This document shows, piece after piece, positions 47,609-64,000 of a stretch of DNA of 64,000 bases. Every line of letters begins with the position of its first letter. Position 1 is the stretch's first letter. The stretch spans positions 396,501 through 460,500 of the forward strand of contig NC_063045.1 in NCBI RefSeq assembly GCF_018812025.1, in the 5' to 3' direction. Below the pieces are notes generated by a model that ran no database searches, was not told the origin of the DNA, and worked only from the letters and a program-made list of their open reading frames with translations. Both the position numbers and the translations under genes were made by a program. This stretch comes from Megalobrama amblycephala (lineage: Eukaryota; Chordata; Actinopteri; Cypriniformes; Xenocyprididae).

Positions 47609-49653
47609 TGTACATATATGTACACATAATATAGGAAAACGGCCAATTTTATATATGTCACATATATGTAAAACCTATATCAAACCTATATTGAAACATA
47701 TATGTTTATATAGGTTTTTTCCATGTGGGACCAATTTCACGTGTTCGTGTAGCGGTGTGTTTTCTGCGTTGTATCGTAATCAAAGACAGACTGCGAAAAA
47801 TCTTGCCATCAGGTCCTCACTTTATTCTGTATAACACAAATGGCAATATATGAGGACTTGTGCAGCATACAAACAGCATGCGGCAACGCACAACGCTGAG
47901 AAAGAGAGATATTAAAAGTAACTTAAGTAAAGAAAAATAATCAACGAAACATCTGAATGTACATCACAGAGGGGTTTTGGATTACAATCATACAAATATA
48001 TCATGTGAATTCAGCTGTTACATGAAACATGGCCTTAATTGAATCACCGCAAAAACTTTGTGCGACCTACCGCTGTGATGTCTCATGCAGACTGGGAAGC
48101 AGCAAAGTGCGTCAACACCCCAAGTCAGCATGGCGGCAGGAAACCCCAAATATGGTCATGGCAACTGGAATCACAAAATAATTGTCTAAATACATAACTG
48201 CTACATTCGCACATACATAAGTTCTTGCATATTTTTTTTCGTTAATTCTTAGTTTTTGCCTTGATAATAGAAAATATGAGCTAGGCATCATGTATGACAG
48301 TCAAAAATGAGATATGAGCTACAAAATTACCAGATCCTGCCATTAGCTATATAGAAGACATATCTTGTATGTATAGGGCATATATATGGATATGAAGAAG
48401 CAATACAGGAGACCTATATTTCCTGTATATGCACATATATGCACCTCAATTTTGCCTATATGTGGCATATATACACATATATGCAGTATATATACGCATA
48501 TATGCAGCATATATATTATCATATATGTGCATATATGCAGCATATATGTACATATACACTGCATATAGGTTTCATATATGCGCATATATCCACATATAGG
48601 TTCTTTCCATGTGGGTGCACAGCAGCAGTTCATGTGGACCAAACTCTAGTTTGTTTTTCATTGCTTGAACACAGTTTTCAAAACTCTACACACTTATCCC
48701 ATGACTTTAACCACAACCTGCACAACACTGTGGATTTACAGCACTTTGTTCAAATGCTAACACACTGCTGTCAAAACTGTGAACCACACATTCAAAACAG
48801 AAGATTTCAGCCTTGTGCCTTTCAAACACTGCTGAGTGCAATTTCAGCTAAAAGTCTAAGCAGGTGTCTTGTTTTAGACTTCTTAGTGAAACCCAATCTG
48901 CATAGATCCACAGTGGCATCTGTTATGCGAATTTTCCATCATACAAACAGGTGAGAGTTACATCCTTACAGTAAATGAAAACATTACAGGAATTTATTTT
49001 GTATTGCAATTATAGAATATTTACACAGATATATATTACAGTAAGTTTGACTGTAAAATATATTTTTACAATAGGACCCAAAGGCTGCCCCCAACAGGAG
49101 GAAGAGAAAAAATATTTTCAGATGCGCAGGAAAATGCTATTGTTGATTGTTGTGGCCTGATGCTTGAGAGAGGCAGGATTAGCCCCTCAATTATTTGTTC
49201 GAATTACAGTAAGTACTTTTAGTTTCTACCTTTTTTTTCTCATTACTGTAATTCCATAAATTACTACAGACTATTGAAGCAAACTGCTAATTTCCATTTA
49301 CCTTAAAGAATTATGTTCTAAAAATGTAAATAAATCATGTGAAAGAATGTCACTCTTTTCTTTGAAGAAAATATTACCTTGTATGAAGTCACTGAAATTG
49401 TTCAAACTGTAAAGATGAAAAGTTTGTATTTTCTGTGTTGGTGTTTGATGCTAGTGTTTTTACTCTCAGTGTGTCTGAGTGACAGTGTGTGTTATCTCAG
49501 TGAGGGTTGTGATAGTGTTTGGCTGCACTGAGCCTGTTTTGAGTCATGTGTTAACGGTTTAGCTCAGGTGACTGTGGTAGTGCAGACTGTAGTTAAGTTT
49601 TGCACATGTAGCTCCAGTTGTGCTCACTGTCGTTTAGCAATCGAAAAAAACTG
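47324..49653. mobile_element. 2.3-kb TA-flanked TIR element (Tc1/mariner type)
   Basis: 72-73-bp inverted repeats at 47324-47396 and 49582-49653 start CAGTTTTTTTCGATTGCTAA. TA stands at 47322-47323 and 49654-49655. Removing it restores a normal L1 reading across GAL and IRSRFQRF. There is no transposase. The interior has a 330-bp palindrome (47398-47727), another TA-rich palindromic block (48340-48613), and 48620-49580, which resembles AT-rich mariner-type fish repeats. Confidence 0.85.
47398..47727. repeat. 330-bp palindrome centred on a TA run
   Basis: CACATGGAAAAAACCTATAT at the left is mirrored as its complement at the right end. Arms of about 143 bp are almost perfect; the centre 47541-47596 is TA repeat. 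A related end GGTTCTTTCCATGTG occurs at 48599-48613. It looks like a palindromic MITE nested in the larger element. Confidence 0.85.
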
Positions 49654-49655
49654 TA

Positions 49656-52437
49656 ATAAGATCACGCTTTCAAAGATTTAATGAGATGGACGATCCATCC
49701 AATTTTTTCTTTGGGTTAGAAAAGAAAATTGGGCAGAGACGTTTTATTAATGTTTTACAATCTGAAAGTGGGGTTTTACTTTCAGATCCAATTGAAATAC
49801 GTAAGAGAGCAGTCAGTTTTTATGAAAAATTGTACAAAAATGAGTCTAGAGAAGATGAATGTATTGAACAATGTTTTTTTAGCGATTTACCTCAGATTTC
49901 TGAAGAATCTAATGAAGAGCTTAATAAGCCCATAACATTGGAAGAGCTGTATAATAATCTTCAAAACATGGAATGTGGTAGAGTTCCTGGAACTGATGGA
50001 ATTCCGGTTGAGTTCTATAAGTCTTATTGGGATATAATTGGAGAAGATTTATTGGAAGTTCTAAATAACAGTATAATTCAAGGAAGTCTACCTTTAAGCT
50101 GTCGAAGAGCAGTTCTCACTCTTTTGCCTAAAAAAGGTGATTTAACTAATATGGCAAGTTGGCGACCTGTATCCTTGTTATGTTGCGATTATAAAATACT
50201 TTCTAAAGTGTTAGCAACAAGACTTGGAAAGGTTTTGGAAGATGTTATACATCCAGACCAGTCTTATTGCATACCTGGCAGATCAATATTTGTGAATATT
50301 TCATTAATCAGAGATATTTTTGAAGTAGTTAAGATATTTGGTTTGAACGCAGGCTTGATTTCCATTGATCAAGAGAAAGCTTTTGATCGTGTTGAACATG
50401 ATTATTTATGGAAAGTTTTGAAAGCTTTTGGTTTTAGTTTAGATTTTATTGATAAAATCAAAACTTTGTATAATGACATTGAGGGTGTCTTGAAGGCTTA
50501 TGCGCTCCCTTTAAGGTTAATCGTGGAATCAGACAAGGTTGCTCTTTGTCTGGATTGCTGTATGCATTGGCAATAGAACCTTTTTTACATAAATTGAGAA
50601 AAGAGCTGGTTGGTTTAAAAATTCCAAAATGTGACAATGCAATAAAGTTATCTGCTTATGCTGATGACATTGTTGTGATGATTGAAGGCCATAAAGATAT
50701 AAAAACTGTAATAAGGGTATCCAGTGAGTTTGAATCTATTTCTTCTGCAAAAATCAATTGGAAAAAAAGTGAAGCAGTGTTGCTTGGAAAGTGGAAAGTG
50801 AAAATACCAGATCTGCCAGGTGGTTTAATTTAGAAAAGGAATGGTTTTAAATATCTGGGAGTGTATTTGGGTGATGAAGCTACTTTGCAGAAGAATTGGG
50901 AAGGAGTAATCGAAAAGATAAAGGGTCGACTGGAAAGGATGGAAGTGGCTAAAATCAGCAATGTCAGCAATTATAATAAATAATTTGGTTGCGTCTTTTT
51001 TGTGGCATCGGTTGGCTTGTGTTGATCCACCAACCTATTTATTGGCAAAGATACAATCAATTTTGATAGATTTTTTTGGGGAAAAATTTCATTGGGTAAC
51101 ACATAATATCTTGTATTTACCAAAAGAGGAAGGTGGACAAGGACTGGTCCATCTGCAAAGCAGGACTGCTGTTTTTCGATTACAGTTTTTGCAGAGATTT
51201 CTTAAGGATTCAGAAAATGTGAGTTGGAGAACAGTAACCAGTGTTATACTGAAATCTGTTCAAGGGATGAACTTGGACAAATCCTTGTTTTTGATGGACC
51301 CTAATAGGACTGACACTTCATGTTTACCTGCTTTCTATCAAAATCTTTTTAAGGTTTGGAGTTGTTTTAATGTGAAGAAGTCTGAAACTACAAACTCTTT
51401 ATTTTGGTTGTTGGAGGAGCCACTGATAAATGGTGCAAGACTGGATGTAATAAGCACAATCAGCACATTTACTGAACTTTTTATTCGAGCAGGAATCACA
51501 GTTTTTAAAAAAATGTGTATTTTTGGCCGGGGCTGGACTAGTTAATGTTGAGGAAGTGGCTGCCTGTGTGAAGATTAAATCAGTTCGAACAATGACTCAA
51601 ATATTACAGAAGATGAGATTTGTTCTCACAGCAGAGGAAGATAATATGCTCAAAGATTATTGTGAAGGACTTATTTCTCCGAATGATATGGATCCTTTTC
51701 CTAAATTGTTTTTATCTCCCAATTTAAATGAGTACTCTGGAGTTTTTCTGGAACTAAAGAGCACATGTTTGGATTTTAATGATGTTAATGGAAAACAATT
51801 GTATAAGGCATGTGTAAAAAATTTTAACAAAAAAGGTTTAAATCAAAAAATTGATACACCTTGGCGAGGATGTTTTGGGATTGAATGAAAATGTTAGACC
51901 GGAGTGGAGAGCGTTATATAAGCCACCATTAACCTAAAAAACAGCTGGAGGGTTTTACATGGAATAATCGCAGTTAATGCTTTTGTTTCTATTTTAAATC
52001 CTGATTCAAGTCAAGATTGCCCTTTTTGTTCTGAAAAAGAGACTGTTTATCATTGTTTGATATACTGTTTTAGACTGAAACCTTTGTTTGAGATGTTAAA
52101 AAAACTTTTCAATTGTTTTAATGAGTTTTTTTCTGTACAAATTTTAATTTTTGGTTATAAATATGTGAGAAATAGACGTGGTGAATGTCAGTTGTTAAAT
52201 TTTGTACTTGGAAAAGCAAAAATGGCTATATACACTATAGCAGGAGAAATCATATAGAACAGAGAAATGATAGTGATGTGTTAAGGGTGTTTAATGTAAT
52301 GGTGAAATCTAGAATTGTTCTTGATTTTCGATTTTATAAAGTGATGAATAACTTAATGAAGTTTGAATCTATATGGTGTTATAGAGAAGCCTTATGCTCT
52401 GTTGTGAATGGAGAGTTGTGTTTTGCTTTAAGTTGGT
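49656..52437 (+). pseudogene. L1 ORF2 reverse transcriptase and C-terminal region
   Basis: 49686-50510 reads FFFGLEKKIGQRRFINVL, ECGRVPGTDGIPVEFYKS, WRPVSLLCCDYKILSKVLA and IDQEKAFDRVEHDYLW. After a frame break come RGIRQGCSLSGLLYALAIE and SAYADDIVVMIEG, with the catalytic YADD intact at about 50653. The rest (50961-52437) is the connector and C-terminal part, with breaks near 50830, 51535 and 51887. It primes and copies L1 RNA at the nicked target. Confidence 0.85.
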
Positions 52438-52510
52438 AAATATTTGAGAATGGATTTACTGTGAAGAAATAGTTAATGGTTGTTCATTTTATTGTAATAA
52501 AAGTTATTTT

Positions 52511-54982
<2,472 letters not shown>

Positions 54983-55429
54983 TCTTGATTCGGGTGATCT
55001 CCAAATCAAATTGGCTCGGGTATACACACAATGTTAATCAGACCCGGGAACCGAAGTAATAGATTAGGACCCGACCCGGCTGACCATTTAAAATATAGTC
55101 CCGAACCTGTACGGGTCCCGGGTCGGGTCCCAGGTCCTCGGGTCTCGGGTCTTCTTTGTAGACCTCTAGTTTAGAGTTTTGCAAAAAGAGTGGATGAGAT
55201 TTGCAAACAGTGTCTTAACTACCTGAACTTGTTTAAGGTTTTGCCTACAAAGTGACTGATTCGACAAATGGGTTTAGGCCACTGAGCATTGGGTTCAGAG
55301 AATGGGGTTTAGTGTTTAAGCAATTGTGAAATACTGTAAAATACACCTTGATAAAGTCATTCAAATCATTTAACATTTAGAAGGATGAATATTGATTAAT
55401 AACTTCATTAAGAATCACTCAAGAGCTAT

Positions 55430-55746
55430 ACACTGAAGCGGCAGTGGATTCCAGAATCTGTTCCCTTCAACTGGAGCTGTGTGAAGTTCCTTCCTGCTTC
55501 AAATACTCTACCATCTTCCCCATCCCCAAAAACACCCCAAAATCACAGGACTGAATGACTACAGACCTGTTGCCTTAACATCTGTGGTCATGAAGTCATT
55601 TGAGAGACTGGTGCTGGCCTACCTGAAGGACATTACTGGACCCTTTCTGGACCCCCTGCAGTTTGCTTATCGAGCTAACAGGTCTGTGGATGAAGCAGTC
55701 AACATGGGACTCCACTACATCCTACAACATTATGCAAACATTATAC
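55430..55746 (+). mobile_element. L2-like LINE fragment (early RT)
   Basis: Frames read LCEVPSCFKYSTIFPIPK, then after a 1-nt shift LNDYRPVALTSVVMKSFERL, VLAYLKDITGPFLDPLQFAY and RANRSVDEAVNMGLHYIL. It is the RT part that precedes the fragment at 3140-3655. It is cut off where the receptor flank copy 3 starts. Confidence 0.8.
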
Positions 55747-56073
55747 ATGTGATTTACTGGCTTTTGAGTCGAATGAACCCTGTAATATTTTTTCTCTTTA
55801 TTTTATCTGTTCAAGCATCAGTGTGTCTGGTTTGATCTGTCGGTGGATAAACAGCTTCTGCTGGATGTTTGTCGTCTCTGTGTGTGTCAGCAGTTTGAGG
55901 CTGAAGTATTTCTTCATTTTCTCTCCTGATAATAAGAAGATCACAATCTTCCACTTCACACTAAACATCTTTACACTGAAATAAAGTGAATCCATCAACA
56001 GTCAAATAAGAGTCACAGGTCAGAGGTCAAATATGATTGACAGCTCCCAGCACTAAATAACACACCAGTAGAT
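55747..56073 (+). repeat. Third copy of the Ig receptor 5' flank (partial)
   Basis: From ACATGTGATTTACTGGC to CACACCAGTAGAT it matches 3698-4030 and 25447 onward, then breaks off into unrelated DNA before the position of exon 1. As in copy 1, an L2-like LINE piece lies immediately upstream. No exon follows. Confidence 0.8.
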
Positions 56074-56495
56074 CAGGGCCATAGACCACCATAGACATTG
56101 AGGGGGACAAATCCCCACCCAATAATTAGAAATGGCCAAATCGTCCCCCTCAATATTGTGAAATGAAATTCTTGCACTGCTCTGCTGCACTTCATTACAG
56201 CACTCTGCATGTAGTTAGAATGACAAAACGGTTTAAAAGTTACATTTTTAGTCTGGTCTGCCTCAGTGGTCTAAGAACGCTCGTCAATGTCAAAATGATT
56301 GAGATGGCCAATCAAATTAAAACGTAGGCGGGGTTACGTTCTTTTTTTGCTCGTGCATGTCTTCGTTCGCTTTACGCCGTTGCGGAGGTTCTGTTTTTCC
56401 GGTAAAATCACGAAACAAATGCACACAAACGTGTCCCTGTTCTTGATATACAAACATTGATGAACATCTTTGATTTTAATGTGGGGGGGGGGGAT
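56074..56495. other. Unassigned non-coding DNA
   Basis: A run of G (56483-56493) and no recognised gene. A 79-codon minus frame here has no family resemblance. Confidence 0.45.
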
Positions 56496-56499
56496 ATGC

Positions 56500-56566
56500 G
56501 AGGGTGGATTACAACACGCAACCTTTGATACTGTTAACAAAAAATCTACCACTAGACCACTAGGGA
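56500..56566 (-). repeat. tRNA-like (SINE) relic
   Basis: On the - strand, CCCTAGTGGTCTAGTGGTAG matches a tRNA 5' end with A box. A degenerate B box GGTTGCGTGTTGTAATCC follows at tRNA distance. The arms pair poorly, so it is a SINE head or a tRNA pseudogene, not a working tRNA. Confidence 0.45.
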
Positions 56567-56589
56567 ATTCCAAAGGTCATAGCAAGGTC

Positions 56590-56925
56590 TGCAGCAGGAG
56601 AAAGCGTCAGGAGAGGCTTGGTAAGTGAGCGGGTTAAATGTAAATCACGAACACCTGTTTCTCATTCCAGTAATTGGCGCGGAGACAGGATAAAACGCCA
56701 CGAGAAGCAGAGAGAGAGGAACTGCTGACTGAGACGCTGGTCACGACGCTGGTGTGAAGCCCGTTGAGAATTGTGTATACCAAGACTGGAGTGAAGCCCT
56801 TTGTGGATTATTTATTTATATTATGTCTTTCTGTTGAACAGTTTTGAGTTGTTGAATAAAGCTCAGTCAGCAGACGATTGCCAACTCCGTCCTCTTCCTT
56901 CCAGACAAACTTTGATCTTACTACA
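56590..56925 (+). mobile_element. 5' LTR of the Gmr1-like element
   Basis: Homologous on the + strand to the reverse complement of 20972-21131. It contains GGATAAAACGCC as TATA-like promoter (56689) and AATAAA at 56855. The 3' border ACTACA precedes the primer site by 1 nt. The 5' border is uncertain (about 56590-56600). Confidence 0.7.
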
Positions 56926-56926
56926 C

Positions 56927-56944
56927 TGGTGCCGAAACCCGGGA
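56927..56944 (+). promoter_or_regulatory. Primer-binding site, tRNA-Phe
   Basis: TGGTGCCGAAACCCGGGA is complementary over all 18 nt to the 3' end of animal tRNA-Phe including CCA, as I recall that tRNA. The position 1 nt after the LTR is standard. Confidence 0.85.
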
Positions 56945-56966
56945 AGGAAGACTGGTGGCCGCTGCC

Positions 56967-57720
56967 ATGCAATCTTCGTCTCCCACCCCGTTTGCGGACA
57001 TCATCGCCTCCCTTGCGGTCTTACATCAAGAACAACATCAGGCCCTGCTGGACCTGAGGAACGACCAGGAACGCTGTTTCCAGACTATTTTGCAGACCCA
57101 GCAGCAGGAGATTCTTGAGCTGGATCAACCGGGAGGATCTCACGGAGACCGTTGGGCAGCCAGCTGTGCCCACCCACCTACCCCTGAATAAAATGGGTCC
57201 CCTGGACGACCCCGAAATCTTCCTCGACCTGTTTGAACGTTCCGCTGAGGCGAGCGGTTGGCCGCGGGACCAGTGGTCGATGAGATTAGTCCCGCTGCTC
57301 TCGGGGGAATCACAGGTGGCAGCACAGCAGCTGCCAGTACAGAACCTCCTGGTCTTCGACGACCTTTGGTGGGCCATTATCCAGCGGGTCGGTCGGACCC
57401 CGGAACAGCACAGACAGCGCTTCTGCTCCCTGGAGGTGGGTGAATCGGGCCGGCCCTTCGTGATGGCCCAACAGCTCCGGGACTCGTGCCGCAAATGGCT
57501 GCTGGCGGAGGGAAACGACGTGGACCAGGTTATCGATCACGTGGTACTGGAGCAGTTCATCACGCGGCTCCCAAAGAAAACCGCCGAGTGGGTCCAGTGC
57601 CACCATCCCACGTCGCTAGACTCCGCTATCCAGCTGGCGGAGGACCACATGGTGGCGTGCCAAGGGGTCAGCAACCCCTACCATCTACCTCTCTCTCTCC
57701 CCCTCTTTTTTCCCCCTCTC
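56967..57720 (+). pseudogene. Gypsy gag with SCAN-like capsid domain
   Basis: ATG at 56967 (MQSSSPTPFADIIASLAVL), a frameshift near 57115, then a SCAN-like helical domain: MRLVPLLSGESQVAAQQLP, VGRTPEQHRQRFCSLEVGES, AQQLRDSCRKWLLAEG, LEQFITRLPKKTAEWVQCH, and DSAIQLAEDHMVACQG. Published work derives the vertebrate SCAN dimerisation domain from Gmr1-like Gypsy capsid, and this copy fits. No zinc knuckle was seen. Confidence 0.85.
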
Positions 57721-57757
57721 TCTCCAGGCCTGTCCCTCTCCCCTGGAGTTCGGGACA

Positions 57758-58180
57758 ATGATCCAGGACCTGGACGTCCTGCAGGCTGCCCCTGGTCAAG
57801 CTGGCGAGTACCAAATACCTGTGAGTATCAAGGGGGGTACCTATCAGGCTTTGGTGGACTCAGGATGTAACCAAACCTCCGTTCATCAAAGCCTGATTTC
57901 ATCCGGGGCATTGGATACAGGCCGCGTGGTTAGGGTGCGGTGTGTGCACGGGGATGTGGTGAAATATCCGATAGTGCCCGTCATTATTCATTTCAGGGGT
58001 CAAAAGCATAGTGTTGAGGTGGCAGTTAATCCGCACCTCCGGCATCCGATAATTTTGGGAACGAATTGGCCCGCGTTTAATGAATTATTAGGGTGTTTAT
58101 GCTCGGATGCCTCTTGGGGAGAAAATTGCTGGATAGAGATGTGCGAGTGCAGGTGGGAGAGACTGATCAGGGACCAGTGA
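57758..58180 (+). pseudogene. Gypsy aspartic protease
   Basis: YQALVDSGCNQTSVHQSLI has the catalytic D-S-G triad, and HPIILGTNWPAF the C-terminal ILG block. It lies in a different frame from gag. A shift near 58090 joins it to the frame of the integrase. Confidence 0.8.
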
Positions 58181-58200
58181 GTTCAGCTTCAGGGGAACAG

Positions 58201-59111
58201 AGTGAGATCGGAAGACTTATTCTATTGGATCGCGATGATTTTCCCCTGGAGCAGTCTCACAATGAGACGCTAAAACATGCATTTGAAAAGGTCAGTACCA
58301 TTGATGGTCAGCCTCTCCACCCTGGACAACCGCTCTCTTATCCATACTTTGCGATCATAAAAGATAGGTTGTATTGAGTGACCCAAGACATTCAGACAAA
58401 GGAAGATACAACTCAATTGTTAGTTCTGAAGAGGCGCAGGGAAATGCTTTTCCAAGCGGCTCATTCTAATCCAGTGGCTGGGCATTTAGGACAAACGGCA
58501 ACACTAAATCGCCTCATGACCCGATTTTTTTGGCCGGGCATTCACGAGAATGTGCGCAGGCGGTGTGCGTCTTGTCATGAATGTCAGTTGGTAAATCCAC
58601 TGGCCACCCCAAAAGCGCCTTTGCGCCCTCTCCCATTAATGCAGGTCCCCTTCGAAAGAATTGGTATTGACCTCATCGGGCCATTAGAGCGATCAGCGAG
58701 AGGGCATCGCTTTGCATTAGTCATTGCAGATTATGCAACGCGATACCCCGAAGCAGTGGCTCTCCGCAACATTTCCGCTAAGAGTGTTGCGGACACGATG
58801 TTTAGTTTAATCTCCCGAGTGAGGATTCCGAAAGAAATCCTCACTGATCAAGGCACGGCGTTTATGTCACACACGTTACGCAAACTTTACGAGTTATTGG
58901 GCATTAAATCGGTTCGTACCAGCGTCTTTCACCCACAAATGGATGAGCTGGTCGAACGTTTTAATCGCACGCTTAAATCCCTGATTCGTAAATTTGTTCA
59001 AGAGGACGCCAAAAATTGGGATAGGTGGTTGGAACCCCTGTTATTCGCAGTCTGAGAGGTCCCGCAAGCCTCCACGGGGTTTTCCCCCTTCGAGCTTCTC
59101 TTCGGACGCCA

Positions 59112-59112
<1 letters not shown>
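58201..59112 (+). pseudogene. Gypsy integrase
   Basis: HHCC zinc finger: HSNPVAGHLGQTATLNRLMT and CASCHECQL. The DDE core is visible: FERIGIDLIGP (D), LTDQGTAFMS (D), and [13 protein letters not shown] (E). In-frame TGA stops lie at 58375 and 59053. The C-terminal part breaks off at 59112. In the family it inserts the element cDNA with a 4-6-bp duplication. Confidence 0.88.
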
Positions 59113-63457
<4,345 letters not shown>

Positions 63458-64000
63458 CTGAGGGACAGACATTACATTACATTATCCTTACATTATTTTT
63501 CTAAAAATTTCCTTAAAGGTACAATATGTAATATTTTCTATCCACTAGAGGTTGCTAGAGGCCTATATAAAACAAAGGCGTAGCTTGATGACGCCAAGTT
63601 TGAGCGCGGAATCTTGGGACATGTGGTCTTCACATCACAGCCGGTGGAAAACAATTGGGATAGGACACGGGAAGAAATCATGTTCATGGATGCGATTATT
63701 AACGTTACTGTAGTGTGAAGCAGAGCAGGAGCGAGTGTTGTGGAGCTGAACGAGGAGCTGGAGCGATTGATCAACACACGCTTCACGAGCAGCGGGACTT
63801 TTATTATGACACAGTCGCCGGCGCCGCTGCCGCTTTTCCGGTCATGAGTATGAGGTAACGCAGCTCTGTTTATCATATTAGATACATTTGAGAGTGTTGA
63901 AAATGATGTTATAACGTTACTCTGTGCGTTCGCTCGGCGGCTGCTGTGAGACACTGTTACACACTGCAGTAAGATAGATCGATTTTACAATATCAGATTA
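63458..64000. other. slc11a2 intron with probable dispersed repeat
   Basis: From GGTACAATATGTAATATTTT (63521) on, the sequence resembles a common fish repeat that includes CCACTAGAGGTTGCTAGAGG. No further exon was found to the window end. Confidence 0.45.

Larger units (their letters stand above)
40835..52510 (+). mobile_element. Tx1-type L1 LINE, nearly full length, with nested insertions
   Basis: ORF1 40835-46218 (minus insertion), ORF2 46279-52437 (minus insertion), 3' end with TGTAATAAAAGTTATTTTG near 52510. Inserted elements are 41761-45938 and 47324-49653. Both insertions leave interpretable target sequence, so the L1 is older than both. Several frameshifts and stops in ORF2 show it is inactive. 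A second, internally deleted L1 of the same family begins directly at its 3' end. Confidence 0.85.

Noticed and set aside
47366..48642. Tyr-Ile and His-Ile-Cys repeat proteins
   Set aside because: Translation of palindromic TA/CATATATG repeats.
55010..55160. GC-rich CGGGTC block as a possible CpG island promoter
   Set aside because: It looks like a short repeated CGGGTC pattern known from fish MITEs and has no exon nearby.
57021..57606. Minus-strand frames of 98-157 codons over the gag
   Set aside because: Shadows of the GC-rich gag; the + frame has the SCAN-like pattern.

Overview
The window is vertebrate DNA, almost certainly from a cyprinid or close cypriniform fish. Genes have short phase-conserved exons with GT-AG introns, CA/CT microsatellites are abundant, and the repeat mix is typical of cyprinids: L2-like LINEs with (TTGAC)n or (TTGCC)n tails, Tx1-type L1 LINEs, DIRS elements, Gmr1-like and sushi-like Gypsy elements, and TTAA-flanked piggyBac-type MITEs. 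Species cannot be fixed from the sequence. No operons, CRISPR arrays or bacterial-type signals are present.

Host genes occupy little of the window. (1) Two tandem copies of a CD2/SLAM-family-like immunoglobulin receptor gene lie on the + strand. Copy 2 (26176-30302) is complete: signal peptide, V-like domain, C2-like domain, transmembrane segment, and a very short tail. Copy 1 (4288-19327) keeps all exons except V; about 14 kb of mobile elements fill that gap. A third partial copy of the shared 5' flank lies at 55747-56073. (2) Five consecutive exons of slc11a2 (Nramp/DMT1 metal transporter) lie on the - strand at 59112-63457. The gene runs off the right edge at its 5' side and is cut at its 3' side by a Gmr1-like Gypsy element inside an exon.

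Layout. 1-3650: unassigned DNA, a 121-bp degenerate tandem repeat, a tRNA-like sequence, a solo LTR and a LINE fragment. 3700-19780: receptor copy 1, invaded by a solo LTR, L2 and L1 LINEs, a Tc1-like MITE, two DIRS elements and a piggyBac MITE nested in one of them. 20970-24033: a Gmr1-like Gypsy copy (- strand) and a second piggyBac MITE. 25447-30750: receptor copy 2 with a DIRS element in its V-C2 intron. 30840-33010: a Tx1-type L1. 33011-40830: gene-free, short repeats. 40835-54545: a nearly full-length Tx1-type L1 split by a 4.2-kb TIR element and a 2.3-kb TA-flanked element, followed head-to-tail by a second, internally deleted L1. 54545-54980: microsatellites. 56590-59112: Gmr1-like Gypsy with tRNA-Phe primer site, SCAN-like gag, protease and integrase. 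59112-64000: the slc11a2 fragment, whose introns hold a young non-autonomous LTR element (60772-62159) and nested MITEs.

The strongest new observations are four. The young LTR element has identical LTRs, a 5-bp target duplication and an 11-nt self-complementary primer site placed exactly as in Tf1/sushi self-priming. Two different DIRS elements hit GTT trinucleotides 9 bp apart in the same intron of the two receptor paralogues. The Gmr1 gene order (integrase before reverse transcriptase) is visible in two copies. A short local duplication looks like the spliced version of its neighbour.
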